64,000 nucleotides of DNA from contig CAWIOX010000018.1 of the NCBI GenBank assembly GCA_963837775.1, positions 124,001 through 188,000 of the forward strand, given 5' to 3'. Position numbers and translations under genes: made by a program. The DNA is from CAWIOX01 sp963837775 (lineage in GTDB: Bacteria; Pseudomonadota; Gammaproteobacteria; Burkholderiales; Burkholderiaceae_D). Of this stretch, positions 27,074-34,962 are shown one piece after another. The stretch's first letter is position 1, and every line of letters starts with the position of its first letter. Under the pieces are notes generated by a model. That model did no database searches and had not been told where the DNA came from. It saw only the letters and a list, made by a program, of their open reading frames with translations.

Positions 27074-28219
27074 TCAGTCCTGAAAATACCAATAACCGCT
27101 ATTGACCCACCGGCTTAATGCGCTGACAAACGCCGGCTGTTGCAGCCACGGTTGCAGCAATGCGTGGCTCAGGCATTCGTTATCGCACAGCGCAAGCACC
27201 GCGCCCTGGCAGGCAGCGCCGAACTCAAAGCGCTCGCCTTCGATGTAGCAAACGCCCTGGGCCACGGTGGCATCGACATACAGACAACGCAAGCCGCCGA
27301 TCCTGGTCAGCGGGTTATGCAGCAACTGTGCGCACAGTTCGGCCTCGTCAAACGGCTGCTCCAGCGCCTGCAGGTCCAGCTGGCACTTGGTCTTGGACAG
27401 GAAGCTGCCGGCAAAATCGGCGACCAGCGCATCATCATCAAGCAGCGCCTGCAGTTGCGCCTTGATCATCGCAAAATCGCTGCGATTGATCTGGCCCTGA
27501 TGCCGGTGCAGCGGCCGGCCCGGGTCGCTGATGAGCGCAGTGCCAAGTTCCTTGTCGATCACGTAATCGGCCAGCCCGCTGAGCATGTCGCTGGCCGACT
27601 TGCTGCGGAATCCGACCGAGAAGCTCATCGAATGTTCGAGCGTGACGCCGTCATGCGGGAAGCCGGGCGGGATGTACAGGATGTCGCCGGGCAGCAATTC
27701 GACATCGATCATCGGCTCGAACGGATCGACATGCAGCAGCGCGGCATGGGCGGCAAATTGCCGGTGCGGTCCGCGGTCGCCGACGCGCCAGCGGCGACGC
27801 CCCGAGCCCTGGCAGATGAATACGTCATACAGGTCGATGTGCGGACCGACCCCGCCGCCGGGCGTGGCGTAGCTGATCATCACGTCATCCAGGCGCCACT
27901 TCGGGATGAACGAGAACGGTTCAACCAGCGCGGCCACTTGCGGCGACCAGTGATTGACCGCCTGCACGATCAGCGACCAGTCCTGCTCGCCCAGATGTTC
28001 ATAGGATTCAAACGGGCCGAACTCGGCCTGCCATTGCCCGGCTTTCTTGTACACCAGGCGCGACTCGACCTCTTCTTCGCAGGCCAGGCCGGCCAATTCG
28101 TCCGGGCTGATCAGGTCGGAAAAATGTGCGAATCCCTGCCGGATCACGACAGGTTTTTGCTGCCAGTAATGGGCCAGGAAGTGTTCAACGGAGAAATCAG
28201 CCAGATTGAGTTTTAACAT
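27074..28219 (-). CDS. roxA: Ribosomal protein uL16 3-hydroxylase (JmjC cupin oxygenase)
   Basis: A 381-residue Fe(II)/2-oxoglutarate oxygenase of the RoxA/YcfD type that hydroxylates an arginine of ribosomal protein uL16. The N-terminal JmjC domain starts FSVEHFLAHYWQQKPVVIRQ. The iron-binding HxD is in GPHIDLYDVF and the distal His is in GFPHDGVTLEHS. The length agrees with E. coli RoxA (373). The start at 28219 gives the family N-terminus (MLKLNLADF); a longer frame upstream to 28294 has no support. It is a single gene. Confidence 0.9.
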   Translation of the reverse strand: MLKLNLADFSVEHFLAHYWQQKPVVIRQGFAHFSDLISPDELAGLACEEEVESRLVYKKAGQWQAEFGPFESYEHLGEQDWSLIVQAVNHWSPQVAALVEPFSFIPKWRLDDVMISYATPGGGVGPHIDLYDVFICQGSGRRRWRVGDRGPHRQFAAHAALLHVDPFEPMIDVELLPGDILYIPPGFPHDGVTLEHSMSFSVGFRSKSASDMLSGLADYVIDKELGTALISDPGRPLHRHQGQINRSDFAMIKAQLQALLDDDALVADFAGSFLSKTKCQLDLQALEQPFDEAELCAQLLHNPLTRIGGLRCLYVDATVAQGVCYIEGERFEFGAACQGAVLALCDNECLSHALLQPWLQQPAFVSALSRWVNSGYWYFQD

Positions 28220-28351
28220 ATGCGCGACAGTGGAGAAATGAAGTGCACGTTTTACCACCGATGCGGGCAGCGCAATACCATCTATATCAAGCAATCCGGG
28301 ATCGGGGCCGGCTTTGTCGTGCCGCGTCGCAGCGATTGACTGCTGCGTTCC

Positions 28352-29764
28352 TTAGCGGCTGGCGGACGACGGGAAGCTCAGCCGGAACGTCGTCATCGCA
28401 TCCGGCGCGCTTTCGACCTCGGCCCGGCCGCCATGCAGCATCATGATCGATTGCACGATCGCCAGCCCCAGCCCGGTCGACGATGCCGAATCGCTGCGCG
28501 CATGATCGACGCGGTAAAAGCGCTCGAATAGCAGCGCCAGGTGTTCGGGCTGGATGCCGGTTCCCGGGTTGGACACCGTAATCGCTATGCCGTCGCCGGT
28601 CGGCCGTGCGGCAAGCGCAATCACGCCGCCAGGCGGCGTGTAGCGGATCGCATTCGCGACCAGATTGTTGACCGCGCGCCGAAACAGGATCGGATCGGCT
28701 TCCAGCGTGCCGCTGGCAGCGACGGCCAGCCTGACCTGCGCATCTTCGGCCAGCCCTTCGAAATAGTCGGCGATGCGCTGCAGTTCGGCGCCGGCGTCCA
28801 GACCCTGTTTGTTCAGCACGAAGTCGGCGTGATCGGCGCGCGCCAGAAACAGCATGTTTTCGACCATGCGCGCGAGCCGCTCGTATTCTTCCTCATTCGA
28901 CGCGAGCAAGTTTTGATACTCCGCGCCGGAACGCGGCTGGGACAGCGCGACCTGGGTCTGCACCATCAGATTGTTGAGCGGCGTGCGCAAGTCGTGCGCC
29001 AGATCGGCGGAAAATTGCGACAGGCGCTGAAAGCTGCGCTGCAGCCGGTCCAGCATCTGATTGAATGCCAGCACCAGCGTTTGCAGCTCGCTCGGCGCGG
29101 CGGCAACGTCCAGCCGCAGCTCCAGGCGCTGGGCGGTGATCGATTGCGCCTGTTGTGCAATCGCCCGTATCGGGCGCAAGCCCTGGCGCAGCATCAGGTA
29201 GCCGGACAAGGCCGCCAGCAGCGCGCCGAAAAAGACTGCGGCAAACATCTTGTTGCGGTAAGCGCCGAGCAATGCCATCCGGTCCGAGTCGGTGCGCGCG
29301 ACAATGATTTGCACCTGCTGCCGGGTATCGCCCAGCGCGCCCCAGGCCGAGACCGTGCGCGCCGACAGTTCCGGGTTCAGCGTCCAGCGGCCCAGCGATG
29401 CCTTGCCCGGCGTCTGATCGGCCGGCGTGACCGGCAATGTCGACAACGCGCCGTGGTCGCTGTGGTTTTGCATCAGGATGCTGCCGTCGGCCGCTTTCAG
29501 GATGATGATCAGGCCGTCGTGGCCGGCCGCGACATCCATGAAACGATGCGGATCGTCCCGGATTTCCTGCACTGAAGCCGTTTCCGCCAAAAAATGGCGG
29601 ATCAGGCCAATTTTGCCCAGCAATTCGACATCGTCGTGGGATTCCAGCTGGTGCGCCAGCGATTGATACAGATAGGTGCCGACCGCGGCAAACGTCAGCG
29701 CTGCGATCAGCGCAAACAGCAGCCCCAGCCGCGTGGTCAAAGAGCTTGGCCGCAGCAGCGTCAT
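28352..29764 (-). CDS. Heavy-metal sensor histidine kinase (CusS/CopS-like)
   Basis: A 470-residue membrane sensor kinase. Transmembrane helix 1 covers about residues 12-33 and helix 2 about 173-192, enclosing a periplasmic sensor of some 140 residues with His/Asp. HAMP follows, then the H-box FSADLAHDLRTPLNNL with phospho-accepting H257, which is typical of the copper/silver sensor group. N, G1 (about DRVDHARSD) and G2 (GLGLAIVQSI) motifs follow. The start ATG overlaps the response-regulator stop as ATGA. It pairs with the adjacent regulator and probably senses periplasmic copper or silver. Confidence 0.9.
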   Translation of the reverse strand: MTLLRPSSLTTRLGLLFALIAALTFAAVGTYLYQSLAHQLESHDDVELLGKIGLIRHFLAETASVQEIRDDPHRFMDVAAGHDGLIIILKAADGSILMQNHSDHGALSTLPVTPADQTPGKASLGRWTLNPELSARTVSAWGALGDTRQQVQIIVARTDSDRMALLGAYRNKMFAAVFFGALLAALSGYLMLRQGLRPIRAIAQQAQSITAQRLELRLDVAAAPSELQTLVLAFNQMLDRLQRSFQRLSQFSADLAHDLRTPLNNLMVQTQVALSQPRSGAEYQNLLASNEEEYERLARMVENMLFLARADHADFVLNKQGLDAGAELQRIADYFEGLAEDAQVRLAVAASGTLEADPILFRRAVNNLVANAIRYTPPGGVIALAARPTGDGIAITVSNPGTGIQPEHLALLFERFYRVDHARSDSASSTGLGLAIVQSIMMLHGGRAEVESAPDAMTTFRLSFPSSASR

Positions 29765-30432
29765 TCCCGCAGTTCCAGCACATAGCCCATGCCGCGCAGC
29801 GTGTGGATCAGCTTGCGCGGATACGCTTCGTCGATCTTGACGCGCAAACGGCGCACCGCCACATCCACCACATTGGTATCGCTGTCGAAGTTCATGTCCC
29901 AGACCTGGGATGCGATCAGCGAGCGCGACAGCACTTCGCCCTGGCGTTGCGCCAGCAGATGCAGCAGCGCGAATTCCTTGGGCGTCAGGTCGATGCGTGC
30001 GCCGCCGCGGGTGACGCGCCGCTTCAATACGTCGATTTCCATGTCGGCAATCTCGAGCCGCTCCGATTCGCGGATCGGGCCGCGCCGCAGCAGGCTGCGG
30101 ATGCGCGCCACCAGTTCGGCAAAGGCAAACGGCTTGACCAGATAATCGTCGGCACCCAGTTCCAGCCCCTTGATCCGGTCCTGCACATCGTCGCGCGCAG
30201 TCAGGAACAGCACCGGCGTTTGCCGGGTCTTGCGCAATTCCCGCACCACCTGCCAGCCGTCCATGCCCGGCAGCATCACATCCAGCACGATCAGGTCGTA
30301 GGCATCGGCGCTGGCCAGTTGCAAGCCATCGGTGCCGTTGCGCGCCAGATCCACCACGAAACCCGATTCGGTCAGCCCCTTGCGCAGATACTCGCCCGCC
30401 TTGGGTTCGTCTTCGACCACCAGAATACGCAT
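29761..30432 (-). CDS. Heavy-metal response regulator (CusR/CopR-like)
   Basis: A 223-residue OmpR-family regulator. The receiver has VEDEP, phosphoacceptor D51 in LIVLDVMLPGMDG, and LTARDD and KPFAFAEL. The winged helix ends with DVAVRRLRVKIDE and GMGYVLE, diagnostic of CusR/CopR-type heavy-metal regulators. GGAGG six bases upstream supports ATG 30432 over the longer frame. It overlaps the kinase gene by four bases. A TTACA-N4-TGTAA box lies 78 bases upstream, consistent with autoregulation and divergent control of the multicopper oxidase operon. Confidence 0.9.
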   Translation of the reverse strand: MRILVVEDEPKAGEYLRKGLTESGFVVDLARNGTDGLQLASADAYDLIVLDVMLPGMDGWQVVRELRKTRQTPVLFLTARDDVQDRIKGLELGADDYLVKPFAFAELVARIRSLLRRGPIRESERLEIADMEIDVLKRRVTRGGARIDLTPKEFALLHLLAQRQGEVLSRSLIASQVWDMNFDSDTNVVDVAVRRLRVKIDEAYPRKLIHTLRGMGYVLELRE

Positions 30433-30509
30433 CAAATGCCTCCTCTTTAGTTGGCGAATCATTAGCGAATATTTCCACCCATTTTCGCCGATGCCGCGCC
30501 GCGCAGGGA

Positions 30510-30523
30510 TTACAAAACTGTAA
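30510..30523. promoter_or_regulatory. CopR/CusR-type operator, TTACA-N4-TGTAA
   Basis: TTACAAAACTGTAA is a near-perfect dyad (TTACA, four bases, TGTAA). Copper-responsive OmpR-type regulators of proteobacteria bind boxes of this form. Its place 78 bases upstream of the regulator start and 326 bases upstream of the oxidase fits control of both. Confidence 0.65.
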
Positions 30524-30630
30524 CCTTGTTGTCAGCTTCCGGTTTCCTTCGGATTCCTATACTTTATTGCAGCGCCTATGCACGGCGGTGGATTCCGCTG
30601 CGATGTCAATTGCAGTTGGTTTTTATGGGG

Positions 30631-30697
30631 GTATATGCATTTTCATGGCATTGGCCGCACATATTCATTGGCTCTTTAAATATACCCATGCCAGTAT
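30631..30697 (+). repeat. 67-nt GTAT-to-GTAT element, copy 4
   Basis: Begins GTATATGCATTTTCATGGCA, contains GGCCGCAC, the core ATTCATTGGCTCTTTAAA and TATACCC, and ends CCAGTAT, 67 nt. GGGTATAT at its left end can pair with ATATACCC at 30680-30687. It lies in the leader or promoter region of the multicopper oxidase operon. Confidence 0.8.
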
Positions 30698-30848
30698 TAA
30701 AAATGCCTGCAGCGCCGCGGGATGGCTTGAGCAAGGGCAAGATTCCGGATGCAATCCTGCTCAAGCGCAATGCATTGCAGCCGGACCGATGGAAAATCAA
30801 GGAAATACATCCAACCGTAGTGTATGAATTAATCAGACAGGACCGCAG

Positions 30849-32342
30849 ATGAAACGACGCACCTTCCTCGCCACCCTTGGCGGCTGGCCTATTTTCGGCC
30901 TCAATATGGGCTGGGCGCGGGCTGCCACTGGTGGTGCGCATGCGACGGACATGGCGCCGGCAGTGGCGGTCGAACTTGCCGCAGCCGATGCACTGGCCGC
31001 AGGCGCGGCAATCAGCGACCTGGTCAAACTGGCCAATACCAGCAAGCAAGCCGGCCTGTTCCGGGCAACGCTGAGCGCGGCGCCGCTGGACGTGCCCTTG
31101 CTGCCGGGCGCGCCGACCGGATTCTGGGCCTATAACGGCAGTCTGCCCGGCCCGCTGATCGAAGTGCTTGAGGGCGATACCGTCGAAATCCTGTTCGAGA
31201 ACCGCCTGCCGCAAGCCACCACCGTGCACTGGCATGGCCTGCCGGTGCCGCCGGAACAGGACGGCAATCCACATGATCCGGTGGCGCCGGGCGGCCAGCG
31301 GCTGTACCGCTTTACCTTGCCAGCGGGCAGCGCCGGCACTTACTGGTACCACCCGCATCCGCACGGCGACACGCCGGAGCAGGTGTATCGCGGCCTGGCG
31401 GGCGCCTTCATCGTGCGCGCGAAGGCCGACCCGCTCACGGATATTCCGGAGCGCCTGCTGATGATCTCCGATCTCAAGCTCGGCGCCGATGGCCGCATCG
31501 CCCCCAGCGATGCCAACGACGAGATGAACGGCCGCGAGGGGCAGTTCGCGCTGGTCAACGGGCAGCGCCAGCCGGTGCTCCGGTTCGACCGCAGCGGCCG
31601 CGAACGCTGGCGCATCTGGAATGCCAGCAGTGCGCGCTACCTGCGCCTGACCCTGCCCGGTGCGGGGATCACGCTGGTCGGCACCGATGGCGGCTTGCTG
31701 GAGCGCCCGGTCGCCGGCCTGACCGAATTGCTGCTGGCGCCGGCCCAGCGGGTCGAGCTCATCGTCGATGCCGGCGCCAGCAAGGGCAGGGTCGAGCTGG
31801 CAGCCGCCCCTTACCAGCGCGGCAAGATGGGCGAGGTGCCGGCAGAGAAGGCACTCAGCCTGCTTACCGTCGAGTTCGGCAAGGTAGCGGGTGATTCACT
31901 GAAGCCGCTGCCAGCCAGGCTGGGCCGCATCGACGATCTGGGCCGTCCGATGGCCAGAAAGCGCGTGGTTTTCTCCGAGCAGATGTCGATGGCCGGCGGG
32001 CGGCACAGCATGCAATTCCTGGTCAACCGCAAGCAGTTCGACATGCAGCGCATCGATCTGGTGAGCCGCGTCAACCAGGTCGAGTTGTGGGAGATCGCCA
32101 ACGAATCCGATATGGATCACCCTTTCCACATCCACGGCACGCAGTTCCAGGTGATTGAGCGTGAATTCGACGGCAAGGTCACGCCGGAGCCTTACCGGGC
32201 CAGGCGCGACACGGTCAACCTGCGATCCCGCGAAACGGTGCGGATCAAGCTGGTGCAGCGTTTCAAGGGCGTGCGCATGTTCCATTGCCATATACTCGAA
32301 CATGAAGGCGCCGGCATGATGGGGCAGCTCAAGGTGGTGTAG
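30849..32342 (+). CDS. Multicopper oxidase (CueO/CopA-type)
   Basis: A 497-residue periplasmic oxidase that oxidises Cu(I) and helps copper tolerance. The N-terminus has a twin-arginine signal (KRRTFLATLGG). Copper-binding motifs are all present: HWHG near 127, YHPHPHG near 166, HPFHIHG near 424 and HCHILEHEGAGM near 479. Three cupredoxin domains are inferred from this spacing. The start is supported by AGGA eight bases upstream. It is the first gene of a plus-strand series that continues through DUF2933, ICMT-like and SAM synthetase genes, and is probably activated by the divergent CusRS-like pair. Confidence 0.9.
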   Translation: MKRRTFLATLGGWPIFGLNMGWARAATGGAHATDMAPAVAVELAAADALAAGAAISDLVKLANTSKQAGLFRATLSAAPLDVPLLPGAPTGFWAYNGSLPGPLIEVLEGDTVEILFENRLPQATTVHWHGLPVPPEQDGNPHDPVAPGGQRLYRFTLPAGSAGTYWYHPHPHGDTPEQVYRGLAGAFIVRAKADPLTDIPERLLMISDLKLGADGRIAPSDANDEMNGREGQFALVNGQRQPVLRFDRSGRERWRIWNASSARYLRLTLPGAGITLVGTDGGLLERPVAGLTELLLAPAQRVELIVDAGASKGRVELAAAPYQRGKMGEVPAEKALSLLTVEFGKVAGDSLKPLPARLGRIDDLGRPMARKRVVFSEQMSMAGGRHSMQFLVNRKQFDMQRIDLVSRVNQVELWEIANESDMDHPFHIHGTQFQVIEREFDGKVTPEPYRARRDTVNLRSRETVRIKLVQRFKGVRMFHCHILEHEGAGMMGQLKVV

Positions 32343-32416
32343 TTATCGATCAGTCACCGGCACCATCCCGGTGACGGGAAACGGTGCCGCTCAACCCAAA
32401 TGAAGGGAGTTGCATC

Positions 32417-32671
32417 ATGCCGAACGAGCATCAGGATCATCAGCCCCGGCACAACTGGGTACTCTTGGGTTTCATTGCCGTTGCTGCGTTCTTCTTGCTG
32501 ACCGAACACACCGCTCATCTGATGGGCGCCTTGCCCTATCTGCTTGCTGGCGGCCTGCCCGTTGATGCACCTGTTCATGCATCACGGACACCACCATGGC
32601 CGACATCGCCCCCCGGCTGATGACGAGAAGCCGCACGACCCTGGCGACGACTCGAAGGGGAATCCGGCATG
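32417..32671 (+). pseudogene. DUF2933 small membrane protein, frameshifted
   Basis: A short inner-membrane protein often found in copper and silver resistance clusters. The N-terminal part reads MPNEHQDHQPRHNWVLLGFI and then a transmembrane helix containing LTEHTAHLMGALPYLL. The frame breaks near 32557. The shifted continuation LMHLFMHHGHHHGRHRPP is the expected His-rich tail and runs to a stop at 32669-32671, overlapping the next start as ATGA. A single indel or sequence error explains this. The His-rich tail suggests metal binding. Confidence 0.75.
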
Positions 32672-33349
32672 AACCATGACGCCTCAGCCTACGGCCTATG
32701 GTCGCTGGTGATCATCAACTCGCTGGTGTTCATCCTGTTTGCGTTCAGCTTTGCCAAGCCGCAAAGCCCGCGCGACTGGCGTTCGTTCGGCGCATTCGCA
32801 GCTTTTCTGGTTGCGCTGTTTACCGAGATGTACGGCTTTCCGCTGACGATCTATCTGCTGCTGCCCTGGCTCACCAAGCATTATCCGGACGTGGATTTCC
32901 TGTCGCACGATGCCGGCCATCTGCTGGAAACCATGATCGGCTGGCGGATCAATCCGCATTTTGGACCGTTTCATATAGCCAGCAATATATTGATCGTGGT
33001 GGGGTTTCTTTTGCTGGCGTCGTCCTGGGACGTGCTATACAAGGCGCAGCGCAGTCATCAACTGGCCCGGACAGGGCCGTATGCACGCATTCGTCATCCG
33101 CAATATGTTGCATTCGTGACCATCATGTTCGGCTTTCTGCTGCAATGGCCGACGCTGGTTACGCTGATCATGTTTCCGATTCTGGTCACGGTATATGCGC
33201 GGCTCGCGAAAAGGGAGGAACAGGATGTCATTGCGCAATTCGGCGATGCGTATCTGCACTACATGCACGAAGTGCCGGCCTTTTTTCCCCGTATCTTCGG
33301 CTCGGGCAGCGGGTCTTCCGACCCGAAGCAGGGAGCAAAGCATGACTAA
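32669..33349 (+). CDS. Isoprenylcysteine carboxyl methyltransferase (ICMT)-family membrane protein
   Basis: A 226-residue membrane protein with about five hydrophobic helices. It ends with the family catalytic region: GPYARIRHPQYVAF followed by RLAKREEQDVIAQFGDAYLHY, which resembles the SAM-binding RHPxY and EE motifs of ICMT/PEMT enzymes. Bacterial members methylate unknown substrates using S-adenosylmethionine. It is coupled (ATGA) to the DUF2933 gene and precedes a dedicated SAM synthetase gene by 56 bases, suggesting a local demand for SAM in this operon. Confidence 0.85.
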   Translation: MNHDASAYGLWSLVIINSLVFILFAFSFAKPQSPRDWRSFGAFAAFLVALFTEMYGFPLTIYLLLPWLTKHYPDVDFLSHDAGHLLETMIGWRINPHFGPFHIASNILIVVGFLLLASSWDVLYKAQRSHQLARTGPYARIRHPQYVAFVTIMFGFLLQWPTLVTLIMFPILVTVYARLAKREEQDVIAQFGDAYLHYMHEVPAFFPRIFGSGSGSSDPKQGAKHD

Positions 33350-33405
33350 TCGCTGTCCGCTTCAGCCGATGTGTCTCCGGATGATCACTCTTTTCTCTGG
33401 CAGCT

Positions 33406-34588
33406 ATGAATAATTCCGATTACTGCGTCATTTCCGTCACGCCCGGCCCGGCGCGGGAGCCGTTGACGGAAATGTGCGAGCACAAGGGGATAGGCCATCC
33501 GGACTCGCTGTGCGACGGTGCGGTCGAGGCGGCCTCGCGCGCGCTGTGCCGCGTCTATCTCGATGCCTATGGCGCGATCCAGCCCTTCAATCTGGACAAG
33601 GCGCTGCTGGCCGGCGGCCTGAGCGAGCCCAGATTCGGCGGCGGATCCCTGCTGCATCCGATGCACCTGATCGTTTCCGGGCCTGCGACCATCGTGCCCG
33701 GCCAGTCGCTGGAACGCATCGTCGGCCAAGCGATCGACGATTACCTGCACACGCACGCTCGATATCGATGCCGGCATGGTGATCGTCGAGCCGCTGCTGC
33801 GCGAGAGCGCGGCCAACCTGCAGCGTGTGATCGGCTCTGCCAATGGCGCGCTGGCCAACGACACCTCGTTCGGCGTCGGCTACGCGCCGTTTTCCGGGCT
33901 GGAGCAACTGGTGCTGCAGGCGGCGGCCATCCTGCGCGGCGGCGCGTTGCAGGCCGCGATTCCCGCCGCCGGCAAAGACTTCAAGGTGATGGGCCACCGC
34001 GTCGGCGAACGCCTGCATCTGGTCATCGCGCTGGCGCTGATCGACCAGCATGTGACAAGCGTCGCCGACTATTTCTCCCAAAAGGCGGCGATCTCGGCGT
34101 TCCTCGAGGAGCGGCTGGGGCATTGCTGCACGCTTGAAATCAATACGCTGGATGACCCGAAAGCGCGCGATGCAAGCGGCGTGTACCTGACCGTGACCGG
34201 ATTGAGCGCCGAACAAGGCGATGACGGCCAGGTGGGGCGCGGCAACCGGGTCAACGGGCTGATCACGCCGTACCGCCCGATGTCGCTGGAGGCGGCCGCC
34301 GGCAAGAATCCGCTGTCGCATGTCGGCAAGCTGTACAACCTGCTGGCGCATCGGCTGGCGCGCGACATCCTGGCCGACATCGAAGGCTTGGAGGAAGTCA
34401 CGGTGCGGCTGCTGTCGGCCATCGGCCGGCCGCTCGATCAGCCGCAACTGGCCGCGGTCGACGTGGTCGCGCCAGGCGGCTTGAGCGATGCGCAGCGCCG
34501 GCGCATCGAGGATGCGGTGGCGCGCGGGCTGGCCGGCCTGCCCGGGCTGACGCGGCAGCTGACCGAGGGCAGCATCGCGGTTTTCTGA
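33406..34588 (+). pseudogene. Archaeal-type S-adenosylmethionine synthetase, one frameshift
   Basis: SAM synthetase of the archaeal (pfam01941) type, unrelated in sequence to bacterial MetK. Visible motifs are MCEHKGIGHPDSLCDGAVEA near the N-terminus, then NDTSFGVGYAPFSGLE, DFKVMGHRVGERLHLVIALA, GRGNRVNGLITPYRPMSLEA and KNPLSHVGKLYN. It makes SAM from ATP and methionine. The frame breaks near 33755: THARYRC versus TLDIDAGMVIVEPL in the shifted frame, a single indel. It sits between an ICMT-like methyltransferase and a copper ATPase, an unusual place for such an enzyme. The housekeeping metK should exist elsewhere. Confidence 0.9.
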
Positions 34589-34630
34589 TCGGCATGCCTA
34601 TCCACGCAGTTGCATAGAAAGAAAGGATGC

Positions 34631-34906
34631 ATGATGAATACGAGAGTCCCTTGGAAAACCGGCGTCAGCCTGTCTCTGACCATGGCAATCAGTTATACCG
34701 TCTGCGCCATCCTGTACGGATGGTGGCCGCAGCAAGGCATCGATTTCCTCAACGCACTGTTCCACGGCCTGGACTTCCGGCGGCTGGCCGCTCCGCTGCC
34801 GTTCACCCCGGGCATATTTATCTACCCTCTGGTGGTGCTGGTCGTGTGGGGTTTCGTGGTCGGAACGGTATTCGCGTGGCTGGATAAGCGCTTGCATGGC
34901 CGTTGA
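34631..34906 (+). CDS. DUF5676-like small membrane protein
   Basis: A protein of about 91 residues with two hydrophobic segments (VSLSLTMAISYTVCAILYG and FIYPLVVLVVWGFVVGTVFA) and FHGLDF between them, resembling DUF5676 proteins that accompany metal efflux genes. AAGGA lies just upstream of two adjacent ATG codons (34631 and 34634); either may be used. It is close to the downstream ATPase gene and is probably in the same operon. The role is unknown. Confidence 0.7.
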   Translation: MMNTRVPWKTGVSLSLTMAISYTVCAILYGWWPQQGIDFLNALFHGLDFRRLAAPLPFTPGIFIYPLVVLVVWGFVVGTVFAWLDKRLHGR

Positions 34907-34962
34907 GCCTCGAATTGCCTGCAAGAGATTTTTTACTCACTGAATGGTGCAAGGGAAAATAC

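Larger units (their letters stand above)
30433..30848. other. Divergent metal-response promoter region
   Basis: About 416 gene-free bases between the response regulator (minus) and the multicopper oxidase (plus). It holds a CopR/CusR-type box near 30510 and a copy of the 67-nt GTAT element at 30631-30697. No protein-coding frame is convincing. Promoters for both operons are expected here. Confidence 0.6.
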
